DNA of 58,400 nt from an uncultured Alphaproteobacteria bacterium (GTDB lineage: Bacteria; Pseudomonadota; Alphaproteobacteria; RF32; CAG-239): contig CAJUKS010000009.1 of the NCBI GenBank assembly GCA_910587405.1, positions 4,725 through 63,124 of the forward strand, in the 5' to 3' direction. The notes under the pieces are model-generated. The model searched no databases. It was not told where the DNA came from and worked only from the letters and a program-made list of their open reading frames with translations. Position 1 is the stretch's first letter. Each line of letters opens with the position of its first letter. The translations under genes and the position numbers were made by a program. Positions 35,698 through 44,500 of this stretch are shown here, one piece after another.

Positions 35698-36375
35698 TTA
35701 AAGGCCTTCCCGCAAAAGCTGCTTATCTGCGCTCAACTCTTCGACTGTGAAGTTTTGGCAGATGTTGAGATTGCGGCTTTTGATGCCGTTGGCCGCGTTT
35801 TGCGTCAGGTTGAACCGGCCGGTCAGATCCATCCATTTGATCCAGTCGGTTTGAGCTTGGCGCCGTAGTGTGAGGTCTACCAGACAGTCGTCGGGCATCA
35901 GGGAAATCAGCTCGTTAATACCGCGGTCGATCATGACGGCGTATTGACTGACGGAAGAATCCTTGATGAAATCGGCGACGGGGCGACCGTCCAGACTTTC
36001 CCAAATCCGGGAGCGCTGCTGCGGGGATTTTTTCTCCCATGTGTGACCGGTCAGCCGATAACCGGGCATCATGGCAAACAGCCGTTCGACGTCGGGTTGA
36101 GAGACGTCAATAATCCGGTGACTCCATCCGCATCCGATTTTGAAATGCTGAAACATTTCAAACAATCCGTAACTGTCTTCAACACTGTAGAGACAGACGA
36201 ATAAAAAGTTGATCATGGCTTTGTTGTTAATCCCATGATGCTTGAGGTTGGGAAATCTTTGTTCGACCAATTTGTCATAAAGGTCCAAATAGTAGTCGAA
36301 CAGCACCAGACAATAAAGACGACGGTTTTCCGGTGTCGTGTCTCGTTTTAAGATGATCTCATCGATTTTATTCAT
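35698..36375 (-). CDS. Hypothetical cytoplasmic protein
   Basis: The 225-residue product starts MNKIDEIILKRDTTPENRRL. It is helical at the N-terminus (LYCLVLFDYYLDLYDKLVEQ) and contains a mixed centre (GCGWSHRIIDVSQPDVERLF, HTWEKKSPQQRSRIWESLDG). No membrane segment, signal peptide or catalytic motif is seen. Base composition is closer to the host genes than to the accessory genes before it. Confidence 0.6.
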   Translation of the reverse strand: MNKIDEIILKRDTTPENRRLYCLVLFDYYLDLYDKLVEQRFPNLKHHGINNKAMINFLFVCLYSVEDSYGLFEMFQHFKIGCGWSHRIIDVSQPDVERLFAMMPGYRLTGHTWEKKSPQQRSRIWESLDGRPVADFIKDSSVSQYAVMIDRGINELISLMPDDCLVDLTLRRQAQTDWIKWMDLTGRFNLTQNAANGIKSRNLNICQNFTVEELSADKQLLREGL

Positions 36376-36491
36376 AGTAATTGTAATTAAAAATTTAAAT
36401 TCACCAAAATTTTAACGGAAACAGCCGGACAAGTCAATTGTTTTGTCGATAAAAATACGATTTTGCCGGTAGGCGCGGACGTAAAAAGAGC

Positions 36492-36520
36492 TTGACTCAA
36501 ATCATATTCTGACATATTTT
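36492..36520 (+). promoter_or_regulatory. Probable tRNA promoter
   Basis: TTGACT (36492-36497), 17 bases, TATTTT (36515-36520). The start near 36527 lies directly before the incomplete tRNA copy, not before the intact tRNA gene. Confidence 0.55.
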
Positions 36521-36529
36521 CTAGCCAGT

Positions 36530-36560
36530 TAAATTACGGGCCCTTAGCTCAGTTGGTTAG
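36530..36560 (+). repeat. 31-bp duplicate of the tRNA 5' end and its upstream sequence
   Basis: These 31 bases are identical to 36771-36801, the 8 bases before the intact tRNA gene and its first 23 bases (GGGCCCTTAGCTCAGTTGGTTAG is counted here by position only). After the duplicate the sequence leaves tRNA homology in the D arm. It may be one flank of an insertion that duplicated its target, or a remnant of a second tRNA gene. Confidence 0.8.
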
Positions 36561-36770
36561 CTTGAGGCGAAAAAGGCTGCCGGTGGCAGGCTTTTTAACG
36601 AAAGGTGCAGCGCCGTTAGGCTGCAAGCAAGCGAGAGCGAAGCGCGGCAGGCGTTACAAGCCAACGACAGGAGCGCAGTTGACGAGGCATCAGCCGAGTT
36701 TTACGAAGCGACTCAGGCCTGCTCTTAATTATTGTAAATTGTACCAAAACGAATGTTTGGTGCGGGCATA
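36561..36770 (+). other. Insert between duplicated tRNA 5' sequences
   Basis: The 210-bp insert contains an imperfect hairpin with T tail (AAAAGGCTGCC...GGCAGGCTTTTT, 36570-36595), GCAGC...GCTGC, and several GAGCGAAGCG-like words. Near its right end GGCCTGCTCT (about 36717-36726) is the reverse complement of AGAGCAGGCC in the tRNA D arm. It contains an open frame (36553-36801) whose product is Arg/Lys-rich and not convincing. It resembles a small non-autonomous repeat element more than a gene. Confidence 0.45.
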
Positions 36771-36778
36771 TAAATTAC

Positions 36779-36855
36779 GGGCCCTTAGCTCAGTTGGTTA
36801 GAGCAGGCCGCTCATAACGGTCTGGTCGCCTGTTCGAGTCAGGCAGGGCCCACCA
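36779..36855 (+). tRNA. tRNA with CAU anticodon (elongator Met or lysidine-type Ile2)
   Basis: The 77 bases form a complete cloverleaf: acceptor stem GGGCCC/GGGCCC, D loop AGTTGGTTAG, anticodon loop CTCATAA, T loop TTCGAGT and an encoded CCA end. The anticodon is CAU. The body resembles E. coli ileX (CCTTAGCTCAG, AGAGCAGGC, CTCATAA) more than initiator tRNA, so tRNA-Ile2 modified by TilS is quite possible, with elongator Met as the alternative. It is a possible phage attachment site. Confidence 0.9.
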
Positions 36856-36861
36856 TCGTTG

Positions 36862-36894
36862 GCGATAGTTGTTAAAACTATCGCTGTTTCTTTA
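36862..36894 (+). terminator. Terminator of the tRNA gene
   Basis: GCGATAGTT-GTTAA-AACTATCGC is a perfect 9-bp stem followed by TGTTTCTTTATTT. It starts 7 bases after the CCA end. Confidence 0.75.
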
Positions 36895-37031
36895 TTTCCA
36901 AAGCTTTTAACCGGTTCATAGGTGCAAAAGGTGCTTTTGGGCAAATATCCGAACTAATGCAAAATAAAACTTGTTTTTTTATAAAATTTTGTTACCATTT
37001 TTTCGGTTATTAACTATTAAATTATAATTAT

Positions 37032-37334
37032 ATGTTCTTAATGTACTCTTGGGATGCATGGTGTAGTTTACTTATACCGGTGCTTGGTTTTTGTTATGGG
37101 TTCCATAGGAAAAAATCAAAAGGCTTACCGATGGAAAAGCTATTAAGTTTTATTCTTATTGTTTCATCGGTTGCACTTTTTATCGCTGTTCTGTTGTTAA
37201 AATTTATTTTTTGGGAAAGCGAAGAAGAATATTTTGGGATTTATGCCGTTCCTCTGGGAGCATTTGGTTTTAGCGGTTTTTTTCTTGCCGTTGCTGATTT
37301 ATTTAGGTCTTTGGAAAATAAGACCGGTTCGTGA
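37032..37334 (+). CDS. Small membrane protein
   Basis: The 100-residue product starts MFLMYSWDAWCSLLIPVLGF, and three membrane segments are visible (CSLLIPVLGFCYGF, LLSFILIVSSVALFIAVLLL, YAVPLGAFGFSGFFLAVADL). There is no good ribosome site at either of the first two ATG codons (37032 and 37041). The gene stands alone between two terminators. No family is recognised. Confidence 0.5.
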   Translation: MFLMYSWDAWCSLLIPVLGFCYGFHRKKSKGLPMEKLLSFILIVSSVALFIAVLLLKFIFWESEEEYFGIYAVPLGAFGFSGFFLAVADLFRSLENKTGS

Positions 37335-37356
37335 ATGGCGGGCTAAGCCCCACCAT

Positions 37357-37385
37357 AAAAAACTCCCTTTGCAGGGAGTTTTTTT
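37357..37385 (+). terminator. Terminator after the small membrane gene
   Basis: AAAAAACTCCCT-TTGC-AGGGAGTTTTTT has six strong pairs extended by A-T pairs and ends in seven T. It can act in both directions and also lies after the leftward gene at 37410. Confidence 0.8.
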
Positions 37386-37409
37386 ATAACCATGGCATTT
37401 TATGGAGGT

Positions 37410-37616
37410 TTATTTTTTCTTTTTCCACACAAAGGTTTCTCCTTTTTCTTTCTTCGTCATTTCCGATTGGTCGGGAACAGACGTTAATTTTTCGAAAAAG
37501 GTATGATGTTTTTGCAATTCCCCTGCGACTTTAACCGTTTCTGCCAATACGGCGGCAGAATATTTTTCGGCGCAGGTAACAATAGAAGAAATTTTTTCTT
37601 CATCGGGGATTTTCAT
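37410..37616 (-). CDS. Small hypothetical protein
   Basis: The 68-residue product starts MKIPDEEKISSIVTCAEKYS, is helical at first (AAVLAETVKVAGELQKHHTF) and ends in a run of lysines (ETFVWKKKK). Codon use looks like that of the neighbours. The ribosome site is weak. No family is recognised. Confidence 0.5.
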   Translation of the reverse strand: MKIPDEEKISSIVTCAEKYSAAVLAETVKVAGELQKHHTFFEKLTSVPDQSEMTKKEKGETFVWKKKK

Positions 37617-37769
37617 TTCAATCAGGCAATCTTTAATTTACCGGTGCCATCTATATAAACTAACAGGTTTTGCAAGCCTGATCTGTCGTGACGGCGGATG
37701 AACTGTCGAATTGTTTTGACGGCGGCCGAGAGGTGGGTTAAAATGATCGGAACTTTTGAAAGGAAAATG

Positions 37770-38435
37770 ATGTTCGGCCAATCTGCATTTGAAAATAAAA
37801 CCGTTATCCGGAGCCGGTTGTCTTCTTTCGGTTTTGTACGCGAACCGGACGGTTACGTTTACCAAGCGGCCATCGCCGACGGTCAGTTGAAAATTGCGGT
37901 GAAAGTTTGGGACAGCGGCAAGGTCAAAACAACCGTTTATGATCCCGATACCGGAGACGAATATGTTTTGCACTTAACCGATGCCGTCGGAGCTTTTGTC
38001 GGCAGGGTCCGCACCGATTGCGCGGAGACATTGCAAAAAATTGCCGACAATTGTTTTGAAACCAAGCTTTTTACAAGCGATTACGCGGCTAAGATCGCTG
38101 AACACATTCGGGAAAAATATCAGGATCGACTTGAGTTTTTGTGGGAGAAGTTTCCGCAAAATGCGATCGTCCGCCGCAAGGATACCCGAAAGTGGTATGC
38201 CTTGTTGTTGACGGTGAAAAAGCAAAGCCTCGGACTTGCGGGAGAGCAGACGATTGAAATTATTGATCTGAGGATGAAGCCCGAAGATATCGGATCTTTA
38301 GTCGACGGTTGCAAATATTTTCCCGGATATCATATGAACAAACGTCACTGGATTACGATTTGCCTGGACGGTTCGGTTCCGCTTGAAGAAATTTATCAAC
38401 GTATTGAGCAAAGCTATTGTCTGGCGGCGAGATAA
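37770..38435 (+). CDS. MmcQ/YjbR family protein
   Basis: The 221-residue product starts MFGQSAFENKTVIRSRLSSF. The ATG at 37770 has AAAGGA upstream and gives the usual family start; 37743 and 37767 are alternatives. The C-terminal half (RRKDTRKWYALLLTV, GSLVDGCKYFPGYHMNKRHW, ITICLDGSVPLEEIYQRIEQ) is the YjbR fold with its conserved KWYAL and YHMNK-WITI blocks. These proteins have a DNA-binding-like fold, but their function is not established. It stands alone. Confidence 0.85.
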   Translation: MFGQSAFENKTVIRSRLSSFGFVREPDGYVYQAAIADGQLKIAVKVWDSGKVKTTVYDPDTGDEYVLHLTDAVGAFVGRVRTDCAETLQKIADNCFETKLFTSDYAAKIAEHIREKYQDRLEFLWEKFPQNAIVRRKDTRKWYALLLTVKKQSLGLAGEQTIEIIDLRMKPEDIGSLVDGCKYFPGYHMNKRHWITICLDGSVPLEEIYQRIEQSYCLAAR

Positions 38436-38480
38436 CGGCAGCCTCTTTTCTGCATCGATGTAAAAAATTTAAAAAAGGTC

Positions 38481-38511
38481 TTGACTTCGAGTTAGCTCTA
38501 AAGATTAGACT
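38481..38511 (+). promoter_or_regulatory. MerR-type promoter with 19-bp spacer
   Basis: TTGACT (38481-38486) and TAGACT (38506-38511) are 19 bases apart, the long spacer of promoters activated by MerR family proteins. The spacer holds the imperfect inverted repeat CTTCGAG...CTCTAAAG, similar to sites of aldehyde-responsive AdhR/NmlR regulators. No merR-like gene is in the window. Confidence 0.65.
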
Positions 38512-38540
38512 GTGTCATTATCACTTTGGGAGATCGAATA

Positions 38541-39395
38541 ATGAACTTGATAAAATATGCCGTTGCCTTTTGCCTGATATTGTTCGGCGAAGCGGCATCG
38601 GCTCAGCAAACAGGAGGAAACATGACAAGAGAACAATGGGCAGATCAAACATACAAACAATTGTTTGCAGCCGAAAGAGCGCCTGATCCGACCGATCCCG
38701 AATTTATGGAGATTCTGCAAAGGTTTATTTTCGGAGAAGTTTTTTATGTCGGCGAAACGGATCCGAAAATCCGTGAATTGATCACGGTGGTTTCACTGAC
38801 GACATTGCAAACTTTGCCGCAGCTGAAAGCACATATCAATGCCGCGCTTAACGTCGGCAACACGCCGTTGGAAATCCGCGAGTCAATCTACGGCTGTGCA
38901 CCTTTTATCGGCTTTCCGCGTACCTTAAATGCCGTCGGGGTGTTTAATCAGGTGATGCGGGAACGCGGGCTTGAACTGCCGCTCGAAAACGCGGCCGCGG
39001 TCAACGAAGAAAACCGGTTGGAAAAGGGGGCTGCAATTCAGACCGCCCTTTACGGCGATGAGGTCAAAACGGCCATGGAAACGCTGCCGGATCCATATAA
39101 GGACAAAGTGCCCGAAATTCTGACCGGATTTTGTTTTGGCGATTTTTATACCCGTAAAGGGCTCACTTTACAACAACGAGAGTTGCTGGCTCTGGTCACT
39201 TTGACCGCACTCGGCGCCGAAAAGCAATTGCCGGCTCACATTATGGGCAATTTGAAAGCCGGCAATGACAAACAGACTTTGTTGGCGGCGATGGTTCAGA
39301 CGATTCCGTATATCGGGCTTCCCAACGCTTTGACCGCAATTAATCTGATCAAAGAAACCGACGTCGAAAATTATCAACCGATCTATCGTAAATAA
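38541..39395 (+). CDS. Secreted protein with two carboxymuconolactone decarboxylase-like domains
   Basis: The 284-residue product starts MNLIKYAVAFCLILFGEAAS with a signal peptide; the ATG at 38541 has GGGAG upstream. Two CMD repeats follow: one around PKIRELITVVSLTTLQTLPQ and one around LTLQQRELLALVTLTALGAE. CMD proteins include AhpD-like disulphide enzymes, but no Cys-x-x-Cys is present in either repeat here. Related genes lie under AdhR-type control in other bacteria. The periplasmic location is unusual for the family. Confidence 0.8.
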   Translation: MNLIKYAVAFCLILFGEAASAQQTGGNMTREQWADQTYKQLFAAERAPDPTDPEFMEILQRFIFGEVFYVGETDPKIRELITVVSLTTLQTLPQLKAHINAALNVGNTPLEIRESIYGCAPFIGFPRTLNAVGVFNQVMRERGLELPLENAAAVNEENRLEKGAAIQTALYGDEVKTAMETLPDPYKDKVPEILTGFCFGDFYTRKGLTLQQRELLALVTLTALGAEKQLPAHIMGNLKAGNDKQTLLAAMVQTIPYIGLPNALTAINLIKETDVENYQPIYRK

Positions 39396-39428
39396 AGAAC
39401 AACCATTTGAAAACAAAGGAGAATAAAG

Positions 39429-39995
39429 ATGAACAAAATCAGATTGTTAAGCGTGGCTACCCTTTTGATGACAGCCTTCTCAGTCCCGGTCGGCGCCGCA
39501 CCGAACCAACAGGAAATCAACGCGCCTAAAATTCTGATTGCCTATTATTCCTACAGCGGCAATACCAAAGAAGTGGCGGAGGCGATTCAGAAACAAACCG
39601 GCGGCGATCTGTTTGAAATCAAAGCCGAAGGAACTTATCCGGCATCGTACCGGGAAATGACCCGGCAGGTTCAACAGGAACTGCGAGACGGTTTTCGTCC
39701 CCGTTTAACCGCTGTGGTTGACGATATTTCCCGTTATGACATTATTTTTATCGGTTCGCCGGTTTGGTGGGGAACCGTTACGCCGCAAGTAAGCAGTTTT
39801 TTGGAAAGTCACGATCTGGCGGGAAAAACGGTTATTCCGTTTATCACTCACGGCGGCGGCGGTGCCACAAATGCAATCAGGGATATAACGGCCGTTTGCA
39901 AAGGCTGCAAGGTGCAGTCGGACGGATGGGTCGGTTACGGCAGCCGGACGATGGGGCTTTCCGGCTGGCTGAAAGGATTGAAAATATCAAAATGA
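39429..39995 (+). CDS. Secreted flavodoxin-like protein
   Basis: The 188-residue product starts with a signal peptide (MNKIRLLSVATLLMTAFSVP...GAA). The flavodoxin part has the FMN phosphate loop YYSYSGNTKEVA near residue 40, a WWGTVTPQVSSFL segment and the later HGGGGATNAIRDI. It follows the CMD gene after 33 bases, so both are probably under the MerR-type promoter. FMN proteins are rarely exported by a Sec-type signal, so the place of folding and cofactor loading is a question. Confidence 0.8.
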   Translation: MNKIRLLSVATLLMTAFSVPVGAAPNQQEINAPKILIAYYSYSGNTKEVAEAIQKQTGGDLFEIKAEGTYPASYREMTRQVQQELRDGFRPRLTAVVDDISRYDIIFIGSPVWWGTVTPQVSSFLESHDLAGKTVIPFITHGGGGATNAIRDITAVCKGCKVQSDGWVGYGSRTMGLSGWLKGLKISK

Positions 39996-40026
39996 AACAA
40001 GCGGAAAGCGTTTCGGATTAAAAATG

Positions 40027-40055
40027 ATGCCCGGGAGACGATACCGGGCATTTTT
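40027..40055. terminator. Terminator between convergent genes
   Basis: ATGCCCGG-GAGACGATA-CCGGGCAT is a perfect 8-bp stem followed by T on the right and preceded by A on the left. It can serve both the secreted flavodoxin gene and the leftward gene. Confidence 0.8.
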
Positions 40056-40072
40056 GAAAGCAAATACAAAGA

Positions 40073-40510
40073 TCAGGCTTTGAGGCGGTTGGCAACATTG
40101 TTGATCCAGTTGTCAAAGGTGTCTTCGAAGTCGCCGTCGGCTTTTTCCAGCTCCAGCAGACGTTCTGCACCGTCTTTAGCCAGATATTGGTCAAAGTCAA
40201 TTGCGGCTTGGCAAAAGTGTTCGTAATAAGATTCTCCCAAGCCCAGTACCGCATACTTGGAGTTTGACAGATCAAGGTCGGCCGTTTGCAGCTCATCATG
40301 CAGTTCTTGGGCATTTGACGGCGGTTCTCCGTCATTCCAAGTGCTGGTAATCATGAGAATATAAGGCATTTTTTCGAGGTCCCGAGCTTTGACGTCTTCC
40401 ATATTCAAAACCTCGGCCTGCATTCCGGCGCCTTCCAGTGCCTGCTGGGCCTGATGAGCGAGAGTTTCCGAATTGCCGGTTTCGGTGCCGTATAAGATTT
40501 TTACTTCCAT
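40073..40510 (-). CDS. MioC-like flavodoxin
   Basis: The 145-residue product starts MEVKILYGTETGNSETLAHQ. The FMN phosphate loop is TETGNSE (residues 9-15), followed by TSTWNDGEPPSNAQELHDEL and LGLGESYYEHFCQAAIDFDQ, which hold the isoalloxazine ring. The acidic end is typical of MioC and sulphite-reductase-type flavodoxin domains. It would carry electrons to reductive enzymes in the cytoplasm. Confidence 0.85.
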   Translation of the reverse strand: MEVKILYGTETGNSETLAHQAQQALEGAGMQAEVLNMEDVKARDLEKMPYILMITSTWNDGEPPSNAQELHDELQTADLDLSNSKYAVLGLGESYYEHFCQAAIDFDQYLAKDGAERLLELEKADGDFEDTFDNWINNVANRLKA

Positions 40511-40533
40511 TCTTTTCTCCGTTGCTGAAAAAT

Positions 40534-40577
40534 CAAAGCCTGCCGGTTGAAATATTTTAAGCAGGAGGCAGGCTTTG
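40534..40577. terminator. Long-loop inverted repeat in a gene-free stretch
   Basis: CAAAGCCTGCC (40534-40544) and GGCAGGCTTTG (40567-40577) are perfectly complementary around a 22-base loop. The stretch 40511-40817 has no supported gene. It also holds GAAGCTTC-GGT-GAAGCTTC followed by TTTT (near 40706-40728), which may end the leftward transcript from 41436. Confidence 0.5.
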
Positions 40578-40817
40578 ACGAGTTTAAAGATATTTTAAAG
40601 ACTTTCCAAGGCCCGCCGTTTTTTTACGGTTTCTGTCAGAAATGAAATATTTTGACGGACCTTGAAAATTCTGTCAGTTTAGATGAAGCAAAGCGCCCGG
40701 AAAGCTTCGGTGAAGCTTCTTTTCCGCCTGCCGCAAATAAAATAATCATCGACAGCGGCAATTTCTACGGTTTGCTTATATAAATTTTGCGGCTTTGCAA
40801 AAAGGCGGAAGATAGGA

Positions 40818-41057
40818 TCAGTGTTTGGTCGGTTCTTCTCCGCTTTGGTCCGGGGAGGCGGAATCCGCGTCGGCATCCTTTGAGGAATTTATATTTTCGA
40901 GCGCTTTTTCCTCGCTGAAGTAACGACGTTCGTAAAATTCGGCTTTTTTGCCCGGATTATAACCGGATACCGGCCGAAAATAGCCCATAATGCGAGTCCA
41001 TATCTCACATTTTTGTCTTTCTTTGTTTTTTAATTTTGTTTCGCCTTCGACTGTCAT
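40818..41057 (-). CDS. Small NrdD C-terminus-like protein
   Basis: The 79-residue product starts MTVEGETKLKNKERQKCEIW. The central CEIWTRIMGYFRPVSGYNPG and KKAEFYERRYFSEE resemble the C-terminal part of anaerobic ribonucleotide reductase NrdD (RVCGYLRPV..WN.GK..EF..R), but Met replaces the Cys of RVCGY. Short stand-alone proteins of this kind are found in many genomes and often carry the NrdD name. It cannot be a reductase. It lies one base after the NlpE-like gene. Confidence 0.65.
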   Translation of the reverse strand: MTVEGETKLKNKERQKCEIWTRIMGYFRPVSGYNPGKKAEFYERRYFSEEKALENINSSKDADADSASPDQSGEEPTKH

Positions 41058-41058
41058 T

Positions 41059-41436
41059 TTACTTTCCGTTACATTGTTTCGTTTTTTTCAAAATGTAGTA
41101 GTCGGCCAGAGCGCCGGTAATCTCCTGTTTCTCGCTGTCCAGCCGTCGCAGTTGCCCCGGTTCGGCTTTGTAATAGGATATTTCGTCACCGCTCTTGAGC
41201 TCAATCAGGTCACCGTTTTGACTGTAGGTACCCTGTTCGTAAAAAGTGCCGTCTTCGGCATCAATGTAAACCAGTTTGTTCTCAAACTTATTGTCCGGTC
41301 CCAGACGAACGGTCATCTCAATCCCCGGGCCGTCGGCAGCCGGAAGGGTGCCGTTGTATGTGCCGCAGGTTTCGTTGCTTTTGGAGCAGCCGCTCAATAC
41401 GGCGGCGCCGATAAGCAGATAAAACAGTTTGTTCAT
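41059..41436 (-). CDS. NlpE-like lipoprotein
   Basis: The 125-residue product starts MNKLFYLLIGAAVLSGCSKS with the lipobox LSGC (Cys17). The ATG at 41436 has AAGGAG 7 bases upstream. The mature part YNGTLPAADGPGIEMTVRLG, then YEQGTYSQNGDLIELKSGDE, matches the NlpE N-terminal barrel, but the usual CxxC of NlpE (LPCADC) is changed to AADG. NlpE senses outer membrane and adhesion stress in E. coli. Metal or redox sensing through those cysteines is excluded here. Confidence 0.8.
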   Translation of the reverse strand: MNKLFYLLIGAAVLSGCSKSNETCGTYNGTLPAADGPGIEMTVRLGPDNKFENKLVYIDAEDGTFYEQGTYSQNGDLIELKSGDEISYYKAEPGQLRRLDSEKQEITGALADYYILKKTKQCNGK

Positions 41437-41530
41437 TTCTTTCTCCTTCTTTTTTTGTTTGAAATAATATGCTTTCGGCAAAAAACATCCTTGCCTTTAG
41501 TTTAACTCCGTTATTTCGCAAGCTGCAACA

Positions 41531-41560
41531 AAAAACGCCGCGTTGACGGCGGCGTTTTTT
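41531..41560. terminator. Terminator of the efflux operon
   Basis: AAAAACGCCGC-GTTGACG-GCGGCGTTTTT has 11 perfect pairs and A/T runs on both sides. It follows the leftward transporter gene by 8 bases. Confidence 0.85.
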
Positions 41561-41568
41561 CCGGGAAC

Positions 41569-44500
41569 TTATTCCGTTTTGGCACCGGCCGTCGGTCCGG
41601 TCAGTTTTTCGGTTAAAGTCTGGAACAGAACATATAACATCGGAATAACGATCAGTCCGACCGCAGTTCCGACCAGCATTCCGTAAAATACCGGAACCCC
41701 GATCGCAATACGGCTGTTGGCGCCGGCACCGGTCGCAACCACCATCGGCAGCACGCCCAGAATAAAGGTGAAGGCCGTCATCAGCACCGCGCGGAACCGT
41801 TCTTTCAGTCCGGTCATAGCCGCTTTGTTGATGGTGGCGCCGTTTTCGCGTTCTTCTTTGGAAAACTCCACAATCAAAATCGCGTTTTTGGCGGCCAGAC
41901 CAACCAGCAGGATCAAACCGAGCTGTGCATAAATGCTGAGCGGCAGGCCGTGAATGAACAAGCCGAGCAGAGCGCCGACCATTGCCACCGACACCGAAGC
42001 CAGCACCGGAATCGGCGTACTCCAGCTTTCGTATTGCGCCACCAAAAACAAATAAGCGAAGGTAAGCGCCAGAATAATCAGGTAACCGATTTGTCCCTGG
42101 TTGGCCTTTTCCTGAAAGCTCATGCCCGACCACTCATAGCTGTAACCTTGCGGCAGCGCTTCTTTAGCCAGTTTTTCAATCGCGTCCATCGCTTCGCCGG
42201 TACTGTACGCCGGATTGCCCATGATGGTGATCGAAGCGGAAGGATATTGATTGTAGCGGTTGATGGTGCTGGGGGCCAAAACTTTGCTCAAGCTGACGAC
42301 GCCGCCGAGCGGTACCATTTCGCCCAGGCTGTTTTGAACATACAGATTACTGATGTTGTCAACCCCTTTGCGGAATTTCCAATCGGCCTGAACCACCACT
42401 TTGTTAACCTGAGTTCCGAAGTTGACGTCGTTGATGTAAGACGATCCGAGATATTGTCCCAGTGTGTCGTAGATGCTGCCGGTGCTTACTTTCATCGATT
42501 CCGCCTTGGCACGGTTGATGTCAACGTATATGTGCGGAGTGTTGGCGTTGTAAGTCGAAAACGCATACAAGACATACGGCGAACTGTTCAGCCGGCCGAT
42601 AAAGCCCTGCAGGGCGGTATCGAGTTTTTTCGGGTCCGAAGAGTCAAGAGCCTGCAGCCGGAAGTCCATGCCGTTGGTGTTGCCCAATCCCATAATGGCA
42701 GGCATTTCAAACATGTTAATCGAGGCTTCGGGCGAGTCGCCGATTTTGCCCTTAACCCGATTTAAAATGTTGGTTGAGTACAAGTTCTTGTCCGAACGGT
42801 CGGCCCACGGGTTCAACATCGTGATAATGAAGGCGACGTTTTCGCCCGAACCGCCGATCATGCTGTGACCGGTAATATTCATTGCGTGAGCGACGCCGCC
42901 TTCCGAAATGATCTCCGGTACCAGTCTTTTAACCAAAGCGTCGGTGCGTTCGCGCGAAGCGCCTTCGGGCAGCTGAATGTTGGTCATGAACACGCCCTGG
43001 TCTTCGCCGGGAATAAAGCTGGTTTGGCTGATTTTGAGCAAACCGTAGATGCCGGCGACAATCAGCACCAAGATCAGTGCAATAACGCTGATCTTACGAC
43101 TGGCAATCGCCACAATACCGGCATAACGGTCGCGGGATTTGTCCAACACTTTGGTAAACCAGAACAACGGGCCGCTCTCAAAAGGTTTGAGCGGGCGCAG
43201 AATCGTGGCGCACAAAGCAGGGGAGAGCGTCAGCGCATTCAGAGAAGAAAACGCGACCGCGGTTGAAATAGCAATCGCAAACTGTTGGTAAATTTTGCCG
43301 GTGATGCCGCCGAGAAAGCCGATCGGCACAAAGATTGCCAACAATACCAGCGTGGTGGCGATAATGGCGCCCGAAACCTGTTCCATCGCTTTGATGGTTG
43401 CCGGTTTGGGAGCCAGTTTTTCGTTTTCCATCAGGAACAAAACCCGTTCCACCACCACGATGGCGTCGTCAACCACCAGACCGATCGCCAGCACCAGTCC
43501 GAACAGGGTCAGGATGTTGAGACTGTAGCCCAACGCCAGCAAAACCGCGAAGGTTGCAAACAGCGATACCGGAATGGTCAGCGAGGGGACCAACACTGCG
43601 CGCCAGTCCTGCAAAAAGATATAGCAGACGCCCACCACCAAAACGAATGTCAGCAACAGGGTGAAGACCACTTCTTCGATTGACGACTCAATATAGTCTG
43701 TCGCGTCATAGGCAACAAAGATCTCGACGTCATCGGGATAAAATTGTTCTAAACGTGCCATTTCCGCCCGCAGGTTGGACATCGCATTGATGGCGTTGGC
43801 CCCGGAAAGCAGGTTGATGGCAATCGCGACCGACGGCGCGCCGTCAAATTCGGATTTGGCGGTGTAGCTTTCTTCGCCGATCTCAATGCGGGCAACGTCG
43901 CCCAGACGGACCAACCCGCCTTCTTCATCGGTGCGGACGATAATCTGTTTGAATTCTTCGACATCGTTAATGCGTCCGGTGCTGAGCAGGGCATAAACCA
44001 TTTGCTGAGTGCCGTCGCCGGGCATCGAACCGACCTTGCCGAGCGAAGGCTGGATATTCTGACTCTCGATTGCGGAACGGATGGCCGCAACCGGGAGATT
44101 GAGGGCGGTAATTTTGTCGGCGTCCAACCATACGCGCATGCTCAGCGGCGGCGCATAAACGTTGACTTCGCCGACGCCGTTCACTTTGATCAGGTTCTTT
44201 TTAATGTTGTTTTGCACGTAGTTGCTTAAAAACAGCGTGTCATGAGTGCCTTTAGGGGAACGCGCCGTCAAAAAGCCCAAAATATCCGAAGAGCGGCGGC
44301 TGACCGAAATTCCCTGTTGTTGAACTTCTGCCGGCAGCTTGCTCAAAGCCTGTTGAACCCGGTTTTGCACTTTGACCTGTGCCATATCGGGGTCGACTCC
44401 CACTTTAAAGGTAACCGTCAGGTTGTATCTGCCGGTAGCGTCGGAAGAAGATTCCATGTACAGCATGTCTTCCACCCCGTTGATGGCTTCTTCCAGCGGA

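Noticed and set aside
36553..36801. Open frame of 82 codons across the insert and the tRNA
   Set aside because: The product is Arg/Lys/Pro-rich without a fold-like pattern, there is no ribosome site, and the frame runs into the tRNA gene.
40679..40876. 65-codon leftward frame
   Set aside because: It overlaps the NrdD-like gene in another frame, lacks a ribosome site, and its composition is unlike a protein.
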